Positions 42,726 to 52,076 of a stretch of 53,011 bases of DNA are shown piece after piece (the first letter of the stretch is position 1; the number at the start of each line of letters is the position of its first letter). The notes beneath the pieces were generated by a model. That model was given only the letters and a program-made list of their open reading frames with translations, did not search any database and had not been told where the DNA came from. The translations under genes were made by a program, and so were the position numbers. Source of the stretch: Prorocentrum cordatum (lineage: Eukaryota > Sar > Dinophyceae > Prorocentrales > Prorocentraceae); NCBI GenBank assembly GCA_963575745.1, contig CAUYUJ010019279.1, positions 130,140-183,150 of the forward strand, given 5' to 3'.

Positions 42726-42772
42726 TCACAAAGATATACATATATGCATATATATAGATATATAAAAATGTA
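42726..42772. repeat. TA-rich microsatellite
   Basis: ATATACATATATGCATATAT-type steps. No gene. Confidence 0.85.
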
Positions 42773-42899
42773 TACAGGTTGGTGGACACATTGAGAGCGA
42801 GACCGTTAAAAACCTAATCAAGCGGCAATAGAGAACCAAAAGGCTGCATCCATCCTCATCTCCCCAATCTCCTGATCGCCCGAAGGGTGGTCCTATAGG

Positions 42900-43070
42900 C
42901 AGTCAACCCGTGTAGTAAGGATGCGCGGTAAGCATGCAAAGGCCTTGGAAGGTCATGTCGACTCTTTGCGAGCGGGGCGCGGCCAGCAAAAGCGGTCAAG
43001 GATTGCCCGAAGGGGAAGGATGCAAGGGTAACCTTGAAAGGTCGCTCATCCTTACTGTGCGGGTTGACTG
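42900..43070. repeat. Foldback element, ~28-bp TIRs
   Basis: The left end CAGTCAACCCGTGTAGTAAG pairs with the right end CTTACTGTGCGGGTTGACTG with three mismatches, and GGATG/CATCC continues inward. The length is 171 bp. No coding capacity; MITE-like. Confidence 0.85.
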
Positions 43071-43121
43071 TATACGTATGCTCATCGCTACAGTGTACAG
43101 TCATAGTGCTACCCTTGTGAG

Positions 43122-43276
43122 GTCGGGCATGCCCTCCTACAGGCAGATCTTGGACAACAAATCAAATATTGTCAAACGCTATACCAAACTTATACAAAAA
43201 ATGAAAGCAAAAAGACGTCCCCATATTTTGTTTGGACTATTTTAGGATATTCCTCCTGTAGAGGGACGTGCCCGAC
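43122..43276. repeat. Foldback family F1, copy 1
   Basis: 155 bp. The left end GTCGGGCATGCCCTCCTACAG pairs with the right end CTGTAGAGGGACGTGCCCGAC (a few mismatches). The interior is AT-rich. Related copies lie at 49141-49296 and 52077-52597. A ~50-bp direct duplication containing CTCATCGCTACAGT flanks it (about 43059-43112 and 43277-43327). Confidence 0.85.
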
Positions 43277-43333
43277 ATAACTGTATGAATAGCCTCATCG
43301 CTACAGTCAACAGTCATCGTGTACCATTGGTAG

Positions 43334-43583
43334 AGGCCTCCTAGATGGGGTCGGAGTAAATGGGGTCGGAGGATCGCGCCGCATCGCCGATGCATCGGCG
43401 ATACATCGCCGATGCATCGGCGATGCATCGGCGATGCACCGGCGATGCATCGTCGACGTTGGCGATGCCTCGGCGACGTCGACGTGACGCAAATCGGGCT
43501 GCACATCGAGCCGCATCGGCGATGCATCGGCGATGCGGCGCGATCCTCCGACCCCATCTACTCCGACCCCATCTAGGAGGCCT
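43334..43583. repeat. 250-bp palindrome with 12-bp CATCGGCGATG repeats
   Basis: The two ends read AGGCCTCCTAGATGGGGTCG inward from each side. The arms (about 70 bp) are nearly perfect through GGTCGGAGGATCGCGCCGCA. Inside, CATCGGCGATG repeats with a 12-bp period (43385-43450 and 43515-43540) surround GACGTCGACGTGACG. Confidence 0.9.
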
Positions 43584-43689
43584 AGAATTGGGGAACGATG
43601 AACCAGAAACGGAGGGGCTGCCCTGGCCACGGTGAGCCTCAGACACGACTGGGCTCCACGACCTACGCCAACAGAGCGGCCCGCGCAAT

Positions 43690-43835
43690 TCCAGTCCCTC
43701 CTCCTCCCCTCCTCCACCTCCCCCTCCTCCTGCTCCTCCTCGTCCTCGAGCCTCCTCCCTCTCCTCCTCCTCCTCCTCCTTCTCCCCCCCTCCTCCTCCT
43801 CCTCCTCCTGCTCCTCCTCCTCCGCCTCCCTGGCG
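43690..43835. repeat. CCT/CTC microsatellite
   Basis: CTCCTCCTCCTCCTTC-type runs. It lies downstream of the dynamin-like gene. Confidence 0.9.
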
Positions 43836-43976
43836 TAAAACGAAGCCAGGACGAGGATAGAATCGGGTGAGGAAAACTCGAGAATCTGGCGGCTCTGGAG
43901 GATGTCTCGGGCGCCGCGTCCTTCTAAGAGCGTCCGGGAGAGCTCTGGGAGCGCTCCGGAACGCTCTCGAACGGAT

Positions 43977-44494
43977 CTATCCTCGTCCTGACCCGTCCGA
44001 AGTGGTCCTTACAGTCGGGCATGATTGGAGAGGACACGCGAGAGGACACAAGACCCTTCCGAGTGCCACGTTGCCACAGAAATGCAGGAGGCATGGGTCG
44101 CAAGACACAGGACACGAGTACCCTTGCTCCTGCAGGGTCGACCTACTAAACCTGGCCGCCTGTACTTCAGCGTCTTGGCTGCAATTAGTGAGCTTGGGGC
44201 CCGCAAGGGAAGCCTGTGGAGGCGGCTTCGACGTCGGGACGGTCTTCTCCAGCTTCTTTCTGGCAATCCGCAGTTTCTCCCTCACGGACTGCCACAGCAC
44301 GGAGGACGTGCGGTCGCTGCGGCGAAGCACATCCTCCATGGGGCGGCAGACGTCGCCGATCACTTTCAGCAGGTGGTCCCTGATACGATCCTCTGGGACG
44401 GCAACGCCGCATGACTCAAACAGTCGGTCGTACTCTGCCTTGTACGTCTCGATGTTCTGGCATATCCTCCCCAGGGCCAGAAACCTACGGCCCA
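43977..44494 (-). CDS. Dynamin-family GTPase, exon 2 (start of stalk)
   Basis: After splicing it reads LGRRFLALGRICQNIETYKA then EYDRLFESCGVAVPEDRIRD, fitting the start of the dynamin middle/stalk region. IARKKLEKTVPTSK follows. Beyond about 44200 the sequence (SCPVSCDPCLLHFCGN) looks unlike a stalk; a further intron donor such as CAG|GTTTAG at about 44154 is possible. Read straight through, the spliced product would be 510 residues, short for a dynamin; no PH, PRD or GED was found downstream in the window. Confidence 0.65.
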
Positions 44495-44594
44495 CTCATT
44501 TCCACTCCTAATCTTCATCCCCTCAAAGAGGACGAAGGGAATATAAGAAATGAGGGTAGGCTGGGGGTGGCGATTCTACCATGGAGCCTGGTAC
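44495..44594 (-). other. 100-nt GT-AG intron of the dynamin-like gene
   Basis: The donor is TTAC|GTACCAGG at 44594 and the acceptor AATGAG|TGGGCC at 44495 (minus strand). Joining gives codon C|TG (Leu) and the reading PVL-LGRRFLALGRICQNIETYK, which continues the stalk helix as in other dynamins. The unspliced frame is open but gives unrelated sequence and a stop. Confidence 0.75.
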
Positions 44595-45609
44595 GTAAAA
44601 CAGGGACTTGGACACGCACGAGGTCGGCAACAATTGAAGAAGCGCATGCCAGCAGCTTGTTGATTCCGCAACGGTCTGGCTGTGCACTCTTCATCTTTTT
44701 CCCAACGTCCTCCTCATCAAAAAATCGAGTTTCGTTCTCGCGAGCCATGGAATTGCTGATCTGATCACGATATTGTTTTTGGTCTGGGCAGCGCACTACG
44801 TACCAACCATACTTCAGGGGCTTGTGTGCGTTATTGAGGAGTTCGATCCATGGTTTCTCGGTAGTCGCCTCAATACGATCTGGCTTTGTTAAAACTCCAA
44901 TCGTTCTTCTTCCTTCCTTGTCGAACTTCCGAGCAAGCTCCAATATACCCTGATTGTCGCTGTGGGTTTCGCAAGTGATGCAAGCCAAAATGATAGCATT
45001 TGTCTTTTCCATGCTGCGTTCCGTGATGCTCTGCAGTGCTTCGCAGAGTCTCTTATCCATCCCAGCAACCAACCCTGGGAGATCCTTGATGATCAAATCT
45101 GGAAACTCGCTCCCCTCCACCTCGACAATGATCTCATTGTGGCTAAACTCCAACTTTAGGTCTTTCCCGGGCCCTTTCAGAATCTCTTTCTGGAGCTTTG
45201 CAATTTCATTTGGTATAAGATTCCAAGTCTCAGCGGTCACCTCTTGTGTGCCTTTCAACTCGCTGTCACTGGCTGGACCTGGGTGAACCTGTACCTCATT
45301 CAACTCAGTTTTAGAAACATCGTCGAAAAAAAATCGTTTCTTGAATGTGCACTTCTGTGGGCCGGCAGACCATTTGGAATATACAACTGTAGGACACTTT
45401 GTGCAAGTCCCCGTCGCGGACGGAAACGTCACACCTCCTCCCAATAATTGGGTCAGAAGCATTGACTTTCCTGCACTCTGCTGCGCAGCCACGATCAACT
45501 CAGGAAGAATCAAATCGTCGCAATCGCTGATGGCCCGACGAGCTTTCTGATATAGTTGGAGCACGTCACGGGTGCCTTCTCCTAGCTTCATCGCGAAGAC
45601 CTGATCCAT
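44595..45609 (-). CDS. Dynamin-family GTPase, exon 1 (GTPase domain)
   Basis: 338 codons plus one base, counted from the ATG at 45607-45609 (MDQVFAMKLGEG). The frame is open further up to 45927, with a hydrophobic stretch before the chosen Met, so the start is provisional. GTPase motifs: P-loop AQQSAGKS at residues 42-49, with Ala where the consensus has Gly; switch I region around GTCTKCPT (67-74); G3 DLPG at 176-179; G4 TKPD at 241-244; the G5 region near VVRC (271). It ends with CGINKLLACASSIVADLV and VQVPVL, where the stalk begins. These proteins hydrolyse GTP to remodel or divide membranes. There are no internal stops, in contrast to the rest of the window. Confidence 0.9.
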
Positions 45610-46019
45610 GAGATTCAGAGCAGGAAGAGTGCCGGATATGTTGTTCTTCGTACGTGGTATGCGTAGGGCCAAAACGACTGCTACACAAACGGAAAGAATG
45701 GGCGGGCGGATTGCGAGTCGAGGAGGCTCAACAGCAGAAGCATGATGGGCAGGAGGGGTGGCCCAGGAGGGGGGGACAGGAGAGAGATTGGGAAGAAGAA
45801 GGGGACCAGGATAAAAGGGGCGATCTGTTCCCGTTAACGACGCCTGTATCGATCGCCATCGCGCGCTTGTGGCACACTCGGGTGTGCAGCTGGTAACGTG
45901 ATGACCGACACACCCCTCGAAGCGCAACTCCTAAAATCGTCCACCCTGTTTTTTTTCTCTGGCGACCGTTTCGGCCGCAAGCCAGCGCCAAGACAGCCAA
46001 TACCGCCCCAAAGCGCTGC

Positions 46020-46234
46020 ATGACGCCCAAAGTCAATCCGAAGTCGTCTCAACGAGACCCCGCAAGCTCCAAGATACCCCCAAAGCCCCAGGAGGCGCCG
46101 AGAAAACTCCGGGAGATGCCCAAGGAAACCTCGAGCGAGGCCATCAGAGGCCGAAACGCATTCACAAAGCAGAAAAGCAACATGATGCTTGCTCCACGGG
46201 CTTGCTCTGCGTCGGGTCGTATCGGCAAAGCTCC
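46020..46234 (+). repeat. CCAAGAxGGCC satellite, copy 3a
   Basis: Diverged units (CCAAGATACCCCCAAAGCCC, CCAAGGAAACCTCGAG). The stretch 45930-46019, upstream of the dynamin-like gene, shows nothing else. Confidence 0.6.
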
Positions 46235-46257
46235 AGAGAGCCACACACACACACACA

Positions 46258-46289
<32 letters not shown>

Positions 46290-46345
46290 CACACACAACA
46301 CACATGACACACACACATAACACACACATAACACACACAAACCAA
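46235..46345. repeat. CA/GCAC microsatellite
   Basis: (CA)n, then (GCAC)n, then CACATAA-type repeats. Confidence 0.9.
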
Positions 46346-47192
46346 GACGTCCGAACACGGACCCCAACAACTGCCCCGAGATTGCCCGAGACCCCCCGAG
46401 ACGGTGCAAGAGAACTGCAAGACCGCCCCCGCAACCCAGCCAGACGTCCCCAAGATGGTTCAACCGCGCCTGCTTGCAAGAGCTCCCTGGAAGCACCGCG
46501 CTTCAAGGCGGCCCTGAGACCCCCAACAGGCCCCGCGACAGAAGCCCCCCCAAAAGAGCCCTGCGATGGCCCGGTGAGGCTGCCAAGAGGTCGCCACAAC
46601 GAGCCCGGGGAGCCTTCAGCATACCTTCAAGAGGGAGGAGGAGGAGAACAAGGAAAGGAGAAGTGAGGGGGAAGGAACATAAATAGGCTGTGGACAAGGA
46701 GGGAGCCCAAGAACGAATTCAAACGGGCGAAGCTCTACTCTGGACCAGATCTTAAACACCACCTCCTTCCCGATGCGCTGCTGCGCTGCCACAATGCAGC
46801 GCGAAGCTGGACACCGAGAGACCACTCAAACATGGCTCTCCTCCCCCTTCCAAATCTGCTCCTGGCGATGGAGGAGGGAGGGGAAAGAGGGAGGGCAAAA
46901 TAGGCGCCGTCGCTCCAAATCCGCCGATCCCTTGTGGGTCCCCACGCGTGTGAGATTGTTCTCCCCCCAGATCCACCCCCCCACAGGGACCCCAAACCAG
47001 GAATTTGACCCCCCGCCCCCCGGGCCGCCGACGAACGCACAATGGGGGGATACCGGGCCCAAAAACTGCCACGAGGGGCCCACGAGGCCTCCAAGACGGA
47101 TGACCGCTCAAACACGCCCAAGCTTGCCTCAAAACGGCCCCAGATGCCCCCAAGACGCCCCAAGAAGCCGCCCAAGAAGGCCCCACGACGCA
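46346..47192. repeat. CCAAGAxGGCC satellite remnants and unique GC-rich sequence
   Basis: Satellite-like steps at 46370-46615 and 47080-47180 (CCCCAAGACGCCCCAAGAAG). The middle (46640-47070) has a GGA-rich patch and no recognisable gene. Confidence 0.5.
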
Positions 47193-48262
47193 AAATCCCA
47201 CCAGCCCTCTGGGCGTAGGTGGTTTAGAGAGTTTCCTCTTCCACCCCTCCTTCTTCCCCTTCGGAGAGGGGTTTACGGCGGCGGAGGCGGCGGAGGCGGC
47301 GGTGGCGGCGGCGGATTGGCCCCCAGTAGCTACCCATCCAAAGACGACTGCTGAATATGCTGGGGCTCGGGCCAGACTCGGGTGCTACGCATGCGTCGGG
47401 AGGGCGGGTGGGAGTGAGCGAGACGGCTTGCGGGCGGGGGGGGGTCTTGACCCCTCCCCCTACCCCCTCCCCTGGACCTGGACGGGGGGCGCGGCGACGC
47501 GTTCGAGCGCCCAAGATGGCCCAAGACGGCCCCAAGAGCGCCTCGAGAAGCCCAAGATGACCTCCAAGATGGCTCAAGATGGGCCAAGCTGCATCAAGAT
47601 GGCTCTGAAGATGGTCCAAGAGGCCCCAAGACCGCCCCAAGACGGCTCCAAGAGGCTAGATAGCTCCCCAAGGAGTCCTCCAAGAGGCTAAAACCCTTCA
47701 AAAATCTAAGGAACACCGATGATTGTTGCCTTCTCGCCTTTTCGCTTCCGATGGCCTTCCGAGGCCCAAGATGGCCCCAAGAGGACCCAAGATAGCCCCA
47801 AGAGGGCCCCAAGACGGCCCCAGGAGCGCTCTTGGGGCCCTCTTCAGGGATCTAGGAGGCTATTTTGGGGGCTCCCGAGGGGGGGCGCTAATTGCCACCA
47901 ACCTCTTCTTTGATCGATCTCCTCCAAGATGGTCCCAAGAGGCGCCCAGGAGGCCCCAAGAGGCCTCCAAGATGTCCCCAAGAGGCTCCCAAGAGGCCTC
48001 CAAGAGGCCCCCCCACGCACTCAAGACGCCCAAGAGCCCCCCAGGACCGCCAAGAGACCCCCCAGACGTCCAAAGATGCCTCCAAGAAGCGCCCAAGAGA
48101 TATCCCAACAGGCTCCGAAAGGCATTCAAGAGACATCTGGCATTTTTGCTCGCCCTCCTCCTCCTCCTCCTCGCCGCCGTTGTCGCCGCCGCCGCCATCC
48201 CTTCCTCCGTCAGCTCCCCTACGCATCGATTGTGGATGGGCTGGTGGGGATACGCGTAGCGT
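47193..48262 (+). repeat. Dispersed repeat, partner of 30311-31040
   Basis: Shares its left end (ATCCCACCAGCCCTCTGGG) and right end (GGGGATACGCG..AG.GTC.AGAA.TCA) with the 30.3-kb copy. The interior holds a GGCGGC triplet run (47275-47317), a long CCAAGAxGGCC field (47510-48130) and a CTCCTC/GCCGCC tract (48150-48205). Confidence 0.6.
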
Positions 48263-48319
48263 CTAGAAGTCATTGTTATTCCTGAGATCGTTCAAGGAGA
48301 TTGGTGATCTCGTTATCAC

Positions 48320-48560
48320 GGCTTCCCGGCTCTCCAAGACGGCCCAAGAGACCCTCAAGATCGGCGCAAGACGGCCCAGGAGGCTTCCAAAATGGCCCAA
48401 AAACGAAACAAAAGGGGACCCGAAACGGCCCCAGAGGCCTCCAAGACTGCCCACAAGGCCCTCTAGACGGTCCAAATGGGGCCCAGGCAGGACCTCCGAA
48501 CGGACATGTCGTGCCCTCGGTTTCGAGAGGCCCCCCAGAGATTCATGAAGGCCTCAAGAC
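48320..48560 (+). repeat. CCAAGAxGGCC satellite, copy 4
   Basis: Units such as CCAAGACGGCCCAAGAGACC run to about 48560. The stretch 48560-48770 has no recognised feature; a CTCCTC tract follows at 48770-48835. Confidence 0.7.
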
Positions 48561-48853
48561 GCCCCTAGAAATACCCAACAGGCCACCTGGAAACCCGAAA
48601 AGGTTCCCAATTGGCTCTGTAACCACCCCCCTCAGATGCTCCCTGCAGACTTTCACCCACAAGCCAGGCACGGCGGCGGGATGGACCGACGGCCAACATA
48701 TATCTATTATATGTCTAGAGATTCCATATCCCACGTGTCGGGTCCCCTCCACCTCATCATACTTATCGTACTCCTCCTCCTCCTCTTCATCCTCCTCCAC
48801 CTCCTTCTCCTCCTCCTTCTGAACGTTCTCCTTGTCATGTTCTTCATCACCCA

Positions 48854-49140
48854 TCATCGCTCTTTCCCCCCTGGCCCTACTTCCAGAGAGTTCGGCATGT
48901 GCACCGTCCTTGTAGGGTCGATCTCCCGATTAGTCACCCGAACGGGTATCATTCGCGCGAAATGCATGCATTTCGAGGTGCCGTTCGTTTCGGCGCGCGC
49001 GACGGGGCCACCCGCCACGGAGAACGACACCTTCGGTGATGTTCTTCGGCACTTGCTGTTGCACCGATGCGCTTGCCAACTGCTCGCAGTGAACCCCAGA
49101 GCCTTGCATTCTAAGCAAGCTATGGCTTCTTTCTCTTTAG
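48854..49140 (-). CDS. Possible Cys-rich protein fragment
   Basis: The minus-strand frame reads AIACLECKALGFTASSWQAH and RCNSKCRRTSPKVSFSVAGG: C-x2-C-x15-C-x3-C, a plausible zinc-binding knuckle. It then loses character. Upstream the frame runs into the foldback at 49141-49296, so a 5' part may have been displaced. Another minus-strand Cys-containing frame (49700-49515, FCARCSHAKEKQKPRSGSAN) lies beyond the foldback. Family not recognised. Confidence 0.3.
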
Positions 49141-49296
49141 GTCGGGCATGTCCTCCTACAGGCGGATGTTGGACAGCCCTTTTCTTCGAATGAAGAAGAA
49201 ACGTGCCCAAAACAATCAAACAAAAAATCACAAATCGTCCCCTTAGTATTTCTTGGCTACTTTGGCATACTCCTCCTGTTGCGGGACATGCCCGAC
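49141..49296. repeat. Foldback family F1, copy 2
   Basis: 156 bp, GTCGGGCATGTCCTCCTACAG at the left and CTCCTGTTGCGGGACATGCC then CGAC at the right. The interior is AT-rich with AAACAATCAAACAAAAAATC. Same ends and similar length as 43122-43276. Confidence 0.85.
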
Positions 49297-49724
49297 TTAA
49301 CCTTGTCTTTCTTCTAGCGGTGATGTTGCGCTTGGCTCTCTTCCATATGCCCCTTCTCCAAGAAGGTTATCAAGCATGCTACCACGCAGCACGTCAGAGG
49401 TTTCTCTTCTGCCTCTGCCTTTCGTCTGCGATGGTTCGCCGCGCGCTGTGGACTCCACGACTTCATCCGCGTCTCTCGGCCGAGCCGTTTCCTGGCTGCG
49501 TGTTTGTATTCTTGTTATCTCTGCGCCGTCAAGATGTCCCCCTCAAATTCAGAAAGCGCCAGACACTCTTCGTTCGAACACCGTGCTGTGCAGACGCTCT
49601 CGTACCAGTTCGCGCTGCCGCTGCGCGGTTTCTGCTTCTCTTTGGCATGGCTGCACCTCGCGCAGAACGTGATCCGAATCATGTGCGGCTCCCCCTCCTC
49701 CTCGTGCGATCCTCCGCCGCCGCG
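49297..49724 (-). other. No gene confirmed
   Basis: Open on both strands. The minus-strand frame 49700-49515 contains C-x2-C and two later Cys with ANWYESVCTARCSN. It may be part of the Cys-rich fragment on the other side of the foldback. Confidence 0.3.
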
Positions 49725-49925
49725 AATCCCAAGACGGCCCAAGAGGCCTCCAAGACAACCCGAGACGCCCCTGGGACGGTTCAAAGACAACACCCCGGAC
49801 AGGAAACCGGAACGGCCACGTGGAGACCTCAACTTCAAGAAGCCCCTGCAGGCCCTGGGGGGGCGCCGAAAAGCCCCCCATCAAAACCCAACAGATCCAA
49901 GAAGCACCCGTGAAAACTCTGAACC
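49725..49925 (+). repeat. CCAAGAxGGCC satellite, copy 5
   Basis: Short field: CCCAAGACGGCCCAAGAGGC and following diverged units. Confidence 0.6.
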
Positions 49926-49936
49926 AAGGGCTCCCA

Positions 49937-50085
49937 ACTTCGCGCTTCGCGCTGCGCGAAGCGCGAAGTGCGAATAACTTCGCGCTCTCGCGCCACCCCC
50001 CCAAAGGGAGAAAAGGAGGACGAGGAGGAGGGGGAGAAGGAACGAGGACCGCGAAGCGCGAAGCGCGAATAACTTCGCGCCCTCG
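49937..50085. repeat. TTCGCGC hairpin and duplicated GCGAAGCGCGAA block
   Basis: 49937-49969 is a perfect hairpin with a one-base centre (CTTCGCGCTTCGCGC then its complement). A 35-bp block starting GCGAAGCGCGAAG at 49956-49990 recurs at 50051-50085 with two changes, separated by a GGA-rich spacer. Confidence 0.8.
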
Positions 50086-50359
50086 GGGGAGCCCTTGCTG
50101 AACCAACACCAACGCGAGCTCGCGGGACAGGCAGTCGATAGAAGGCCCCCGACAAACTCAACGGGACCGGCGGATGTGGCGCCTGCAGAATACGACATCC
50201 TACCCCTCCCATGCGTCCCGTCCCGTTGCGCTGTGTTCCTCTATCCGTCGACGCGTGGCATGGCATGCTGGACCTGGAACTCCAGAGAAGGCCCAATCGT
50301 GTGCTGCTCGGTCGACAACACAAACGGGAGCTGCGCGCACTGGTGAAGAACTGCTGCCC

Positions 50360-50760
50360 CAGCGCGCACGCACCTCTCTTCCGGGATCGCCGCAGCAGGC
50401 GGCAGGAGAAGAAGGAGGGAGAGGAGGCATGAGGAGGACGATTTGGCGGCGCGCACAAGGGGGTTGTGGGAGGGGGGAAGGTTTCTTGGGAGGCTGCTTC
50501 TTAGAAGGCACCGGCCTTACATCTATAGAGAAGGCACACGCCTTCTAAGAAGCAGGAGTGCTTCTAAGAAGCACTCCCACCTCCCCCCACCCCCCTCTGC
50601 GCGTGGCCGAAGGAGAAGAAGGAGGAAGAGGAGGCAGGCGGAGGACGATGGCGAAGAGCAGCAGCAGGAACTGGAGCGGAAGGAACGGGAGGAGCAGGAA
50701 GACCAGGGGAAGGCGGAGGCGGGCAAATAAGCGGGCGACGCCGCCGACGAAAAAAGGACG
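50360..50760. repeat. GGA-rich tracts with two hairpins
   Basis: GGA/GAGGA patches at 50395-50440 and 50610-50720. Between them CTGCTTCTTAGAAGGC (50494-50509) pairs with GCCTTCTAAGAAGCAG (50540-50555), and 50555-50577 is a 23-nt perfect hairpin built on the same CTTCTAAGAAG core. Confidence 0.8.
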
Positions 50761-50778
50761 CGGATCTTGACTGCCTAT

Positions 50779-50935
50779 CAAACCACCCCAACCCAACCCC
50801 AAAACCCGAATTTGACCCGAATTTCGGGTCGGGGGGGGTACGGGTTCCATATGTGTTTTTTGATGTTCCCCGACCCCCCCCCCCACTGGAAATGGAGGGC
50901 AAATTGAGGCCTTCGGGTTAGGTTGGGGTGGTTTG
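50779..50935. repeat. Foldback element, ~35-bp TIRs
   Basis: CAAACCACCCCAACCCAACC pairs with GGTTAGGTTGGGGTGGTTTG; ACCCGAA/TTCGGGT continues inward. 157 bp. Poly-G and poly-C runs inside can also pair. Sequence 50936-51315 has no recognised feature. Confidence 0.85.
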
Positions 50936-51315
50936 GTGGGTGGTGAGATCTAGGAAAGTGGCCCGCGCTGAGGCGACAGTGCCATTTTGAAGAACAGGGG
51001 CAAATCGCCGACCCGAAAGTAAGAACGACGCTGCAGCGGAAACACCATTTTGAGATACTACTGGACAGAATCGCAATGTGAAAAGAACTCTAAAATGGCC
51101 GGACGAACAGCCCAACCCATTCTTCAAACGAAGCGGCAATGAACAGGACCGCTCAGTACAGAAGAATACTGCGAAGGGCCTGCGGTGCCCCTGAACGCTT
51201 CGCAACAAAAAGCTTCAAACCACACCCGGCGTTCCCCATTCGCGCGCGCACTCCCACGGCGGAGCCGTTTATGGAATCACAAAACGCGTGACGGGTCAGC
51301 CGAAATGGGGCGGGG

Positions 51316-51498
51316 TACTCCAGATTTCGTAATAAAAGGGAGGGGGTCTGGACCCTCCAAGACAAGCCATTTCAGACCTCCCCCGTGGGAGAACCCTCCA
51401 AAACATCGTCCCCAGACCCCCGCAGGCACTCCAAGATAGCCTGGAAGAGACCCCCCCCGAAATGAGACCCCCCTCCCTTTATTACGAAATCTGGAGTA
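51316..51498. repeat. Foldback element, 34-bp TIRs
   Basis: The left end TACTCCAGATTTCGTAATAA pairs with the right end TTATTACGAAATCTGGAGTA, continuing through AGGGAGGGGGTCT. 183 bp. The arms are nearly identical, so the element is young or maintained. Confidence 0.9.
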
Positions 51499-51534
51499 GC
51501 ATATGGACACAGCCAATGGGCCCTTCGGTGGAAT

Positions 51535-51715
51535 AGAAAAGAAAACACCACATAAACATAAAAGGTTGGCGCGGATTTCTTGGATCCGCGCTGGACCCCT
51601 CCGCGGAGCGCACCAGAGGTGGCGCCGGAAACGCCTCCTGTGGGCCCAAGCTCGGATCCAAGAAACCCGCGCGGAGCGCCAAACAATTATGTTTATGGCG
51701 TTGTTTCTTCTTCGA
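51535..51715. repeat. Foldback element, ~60-bp arms
   Basis: GAAAACACCACATAAACATAA and TTTCTTGGATCCGCG on the left pair with GGATCCAAGAAACCCGCG and TTATGTTTATGGCGTTGTTTC on the right. It lies about 35 bp after the previous foldback. Sequence 51716-52076 shows no gene. Confidence 0.8.
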
Positions 51716-52076
51716 CTCTTTGGGGCCACGGAACAGGCAAGAGGTTTGCCGGAATGGGGCGGGTCAGCATGCTAACAATTTCGATTTGGGGAAACCAAAA
51801 TGATACCGATTCCGCTGCTCCCTGGACCTCTCCCGGGGTGCGTTCTGACCAGGATTTAGAGGCGAATCCAGCGGTGGCGACGGGGGCCTCCCAGGAGGCC
51901 CAAAAAGGGGGAAAGCGAAGAAAGGGTGGAGGTATTGGAACCTTTCCCTCGCCCGGGGATCGGCGAGGGCAAGGCAAGGACATCGCCGCCGAGGCGACGG
52001 CACGCGAGCAGCCCGCACCACGCGGGCCGCTCGGAGGCGAGCCCGCAGCCCGCCCAGGCCAGGGGGCGTGGCTCTA

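Noticed and set aside
49937-50085. Considered a CRISPR-like or direct-repeat array
   Set aside because: Only two copies of the block with one spacer, rich in TTCGCG hairpins; no array and no cas genes.
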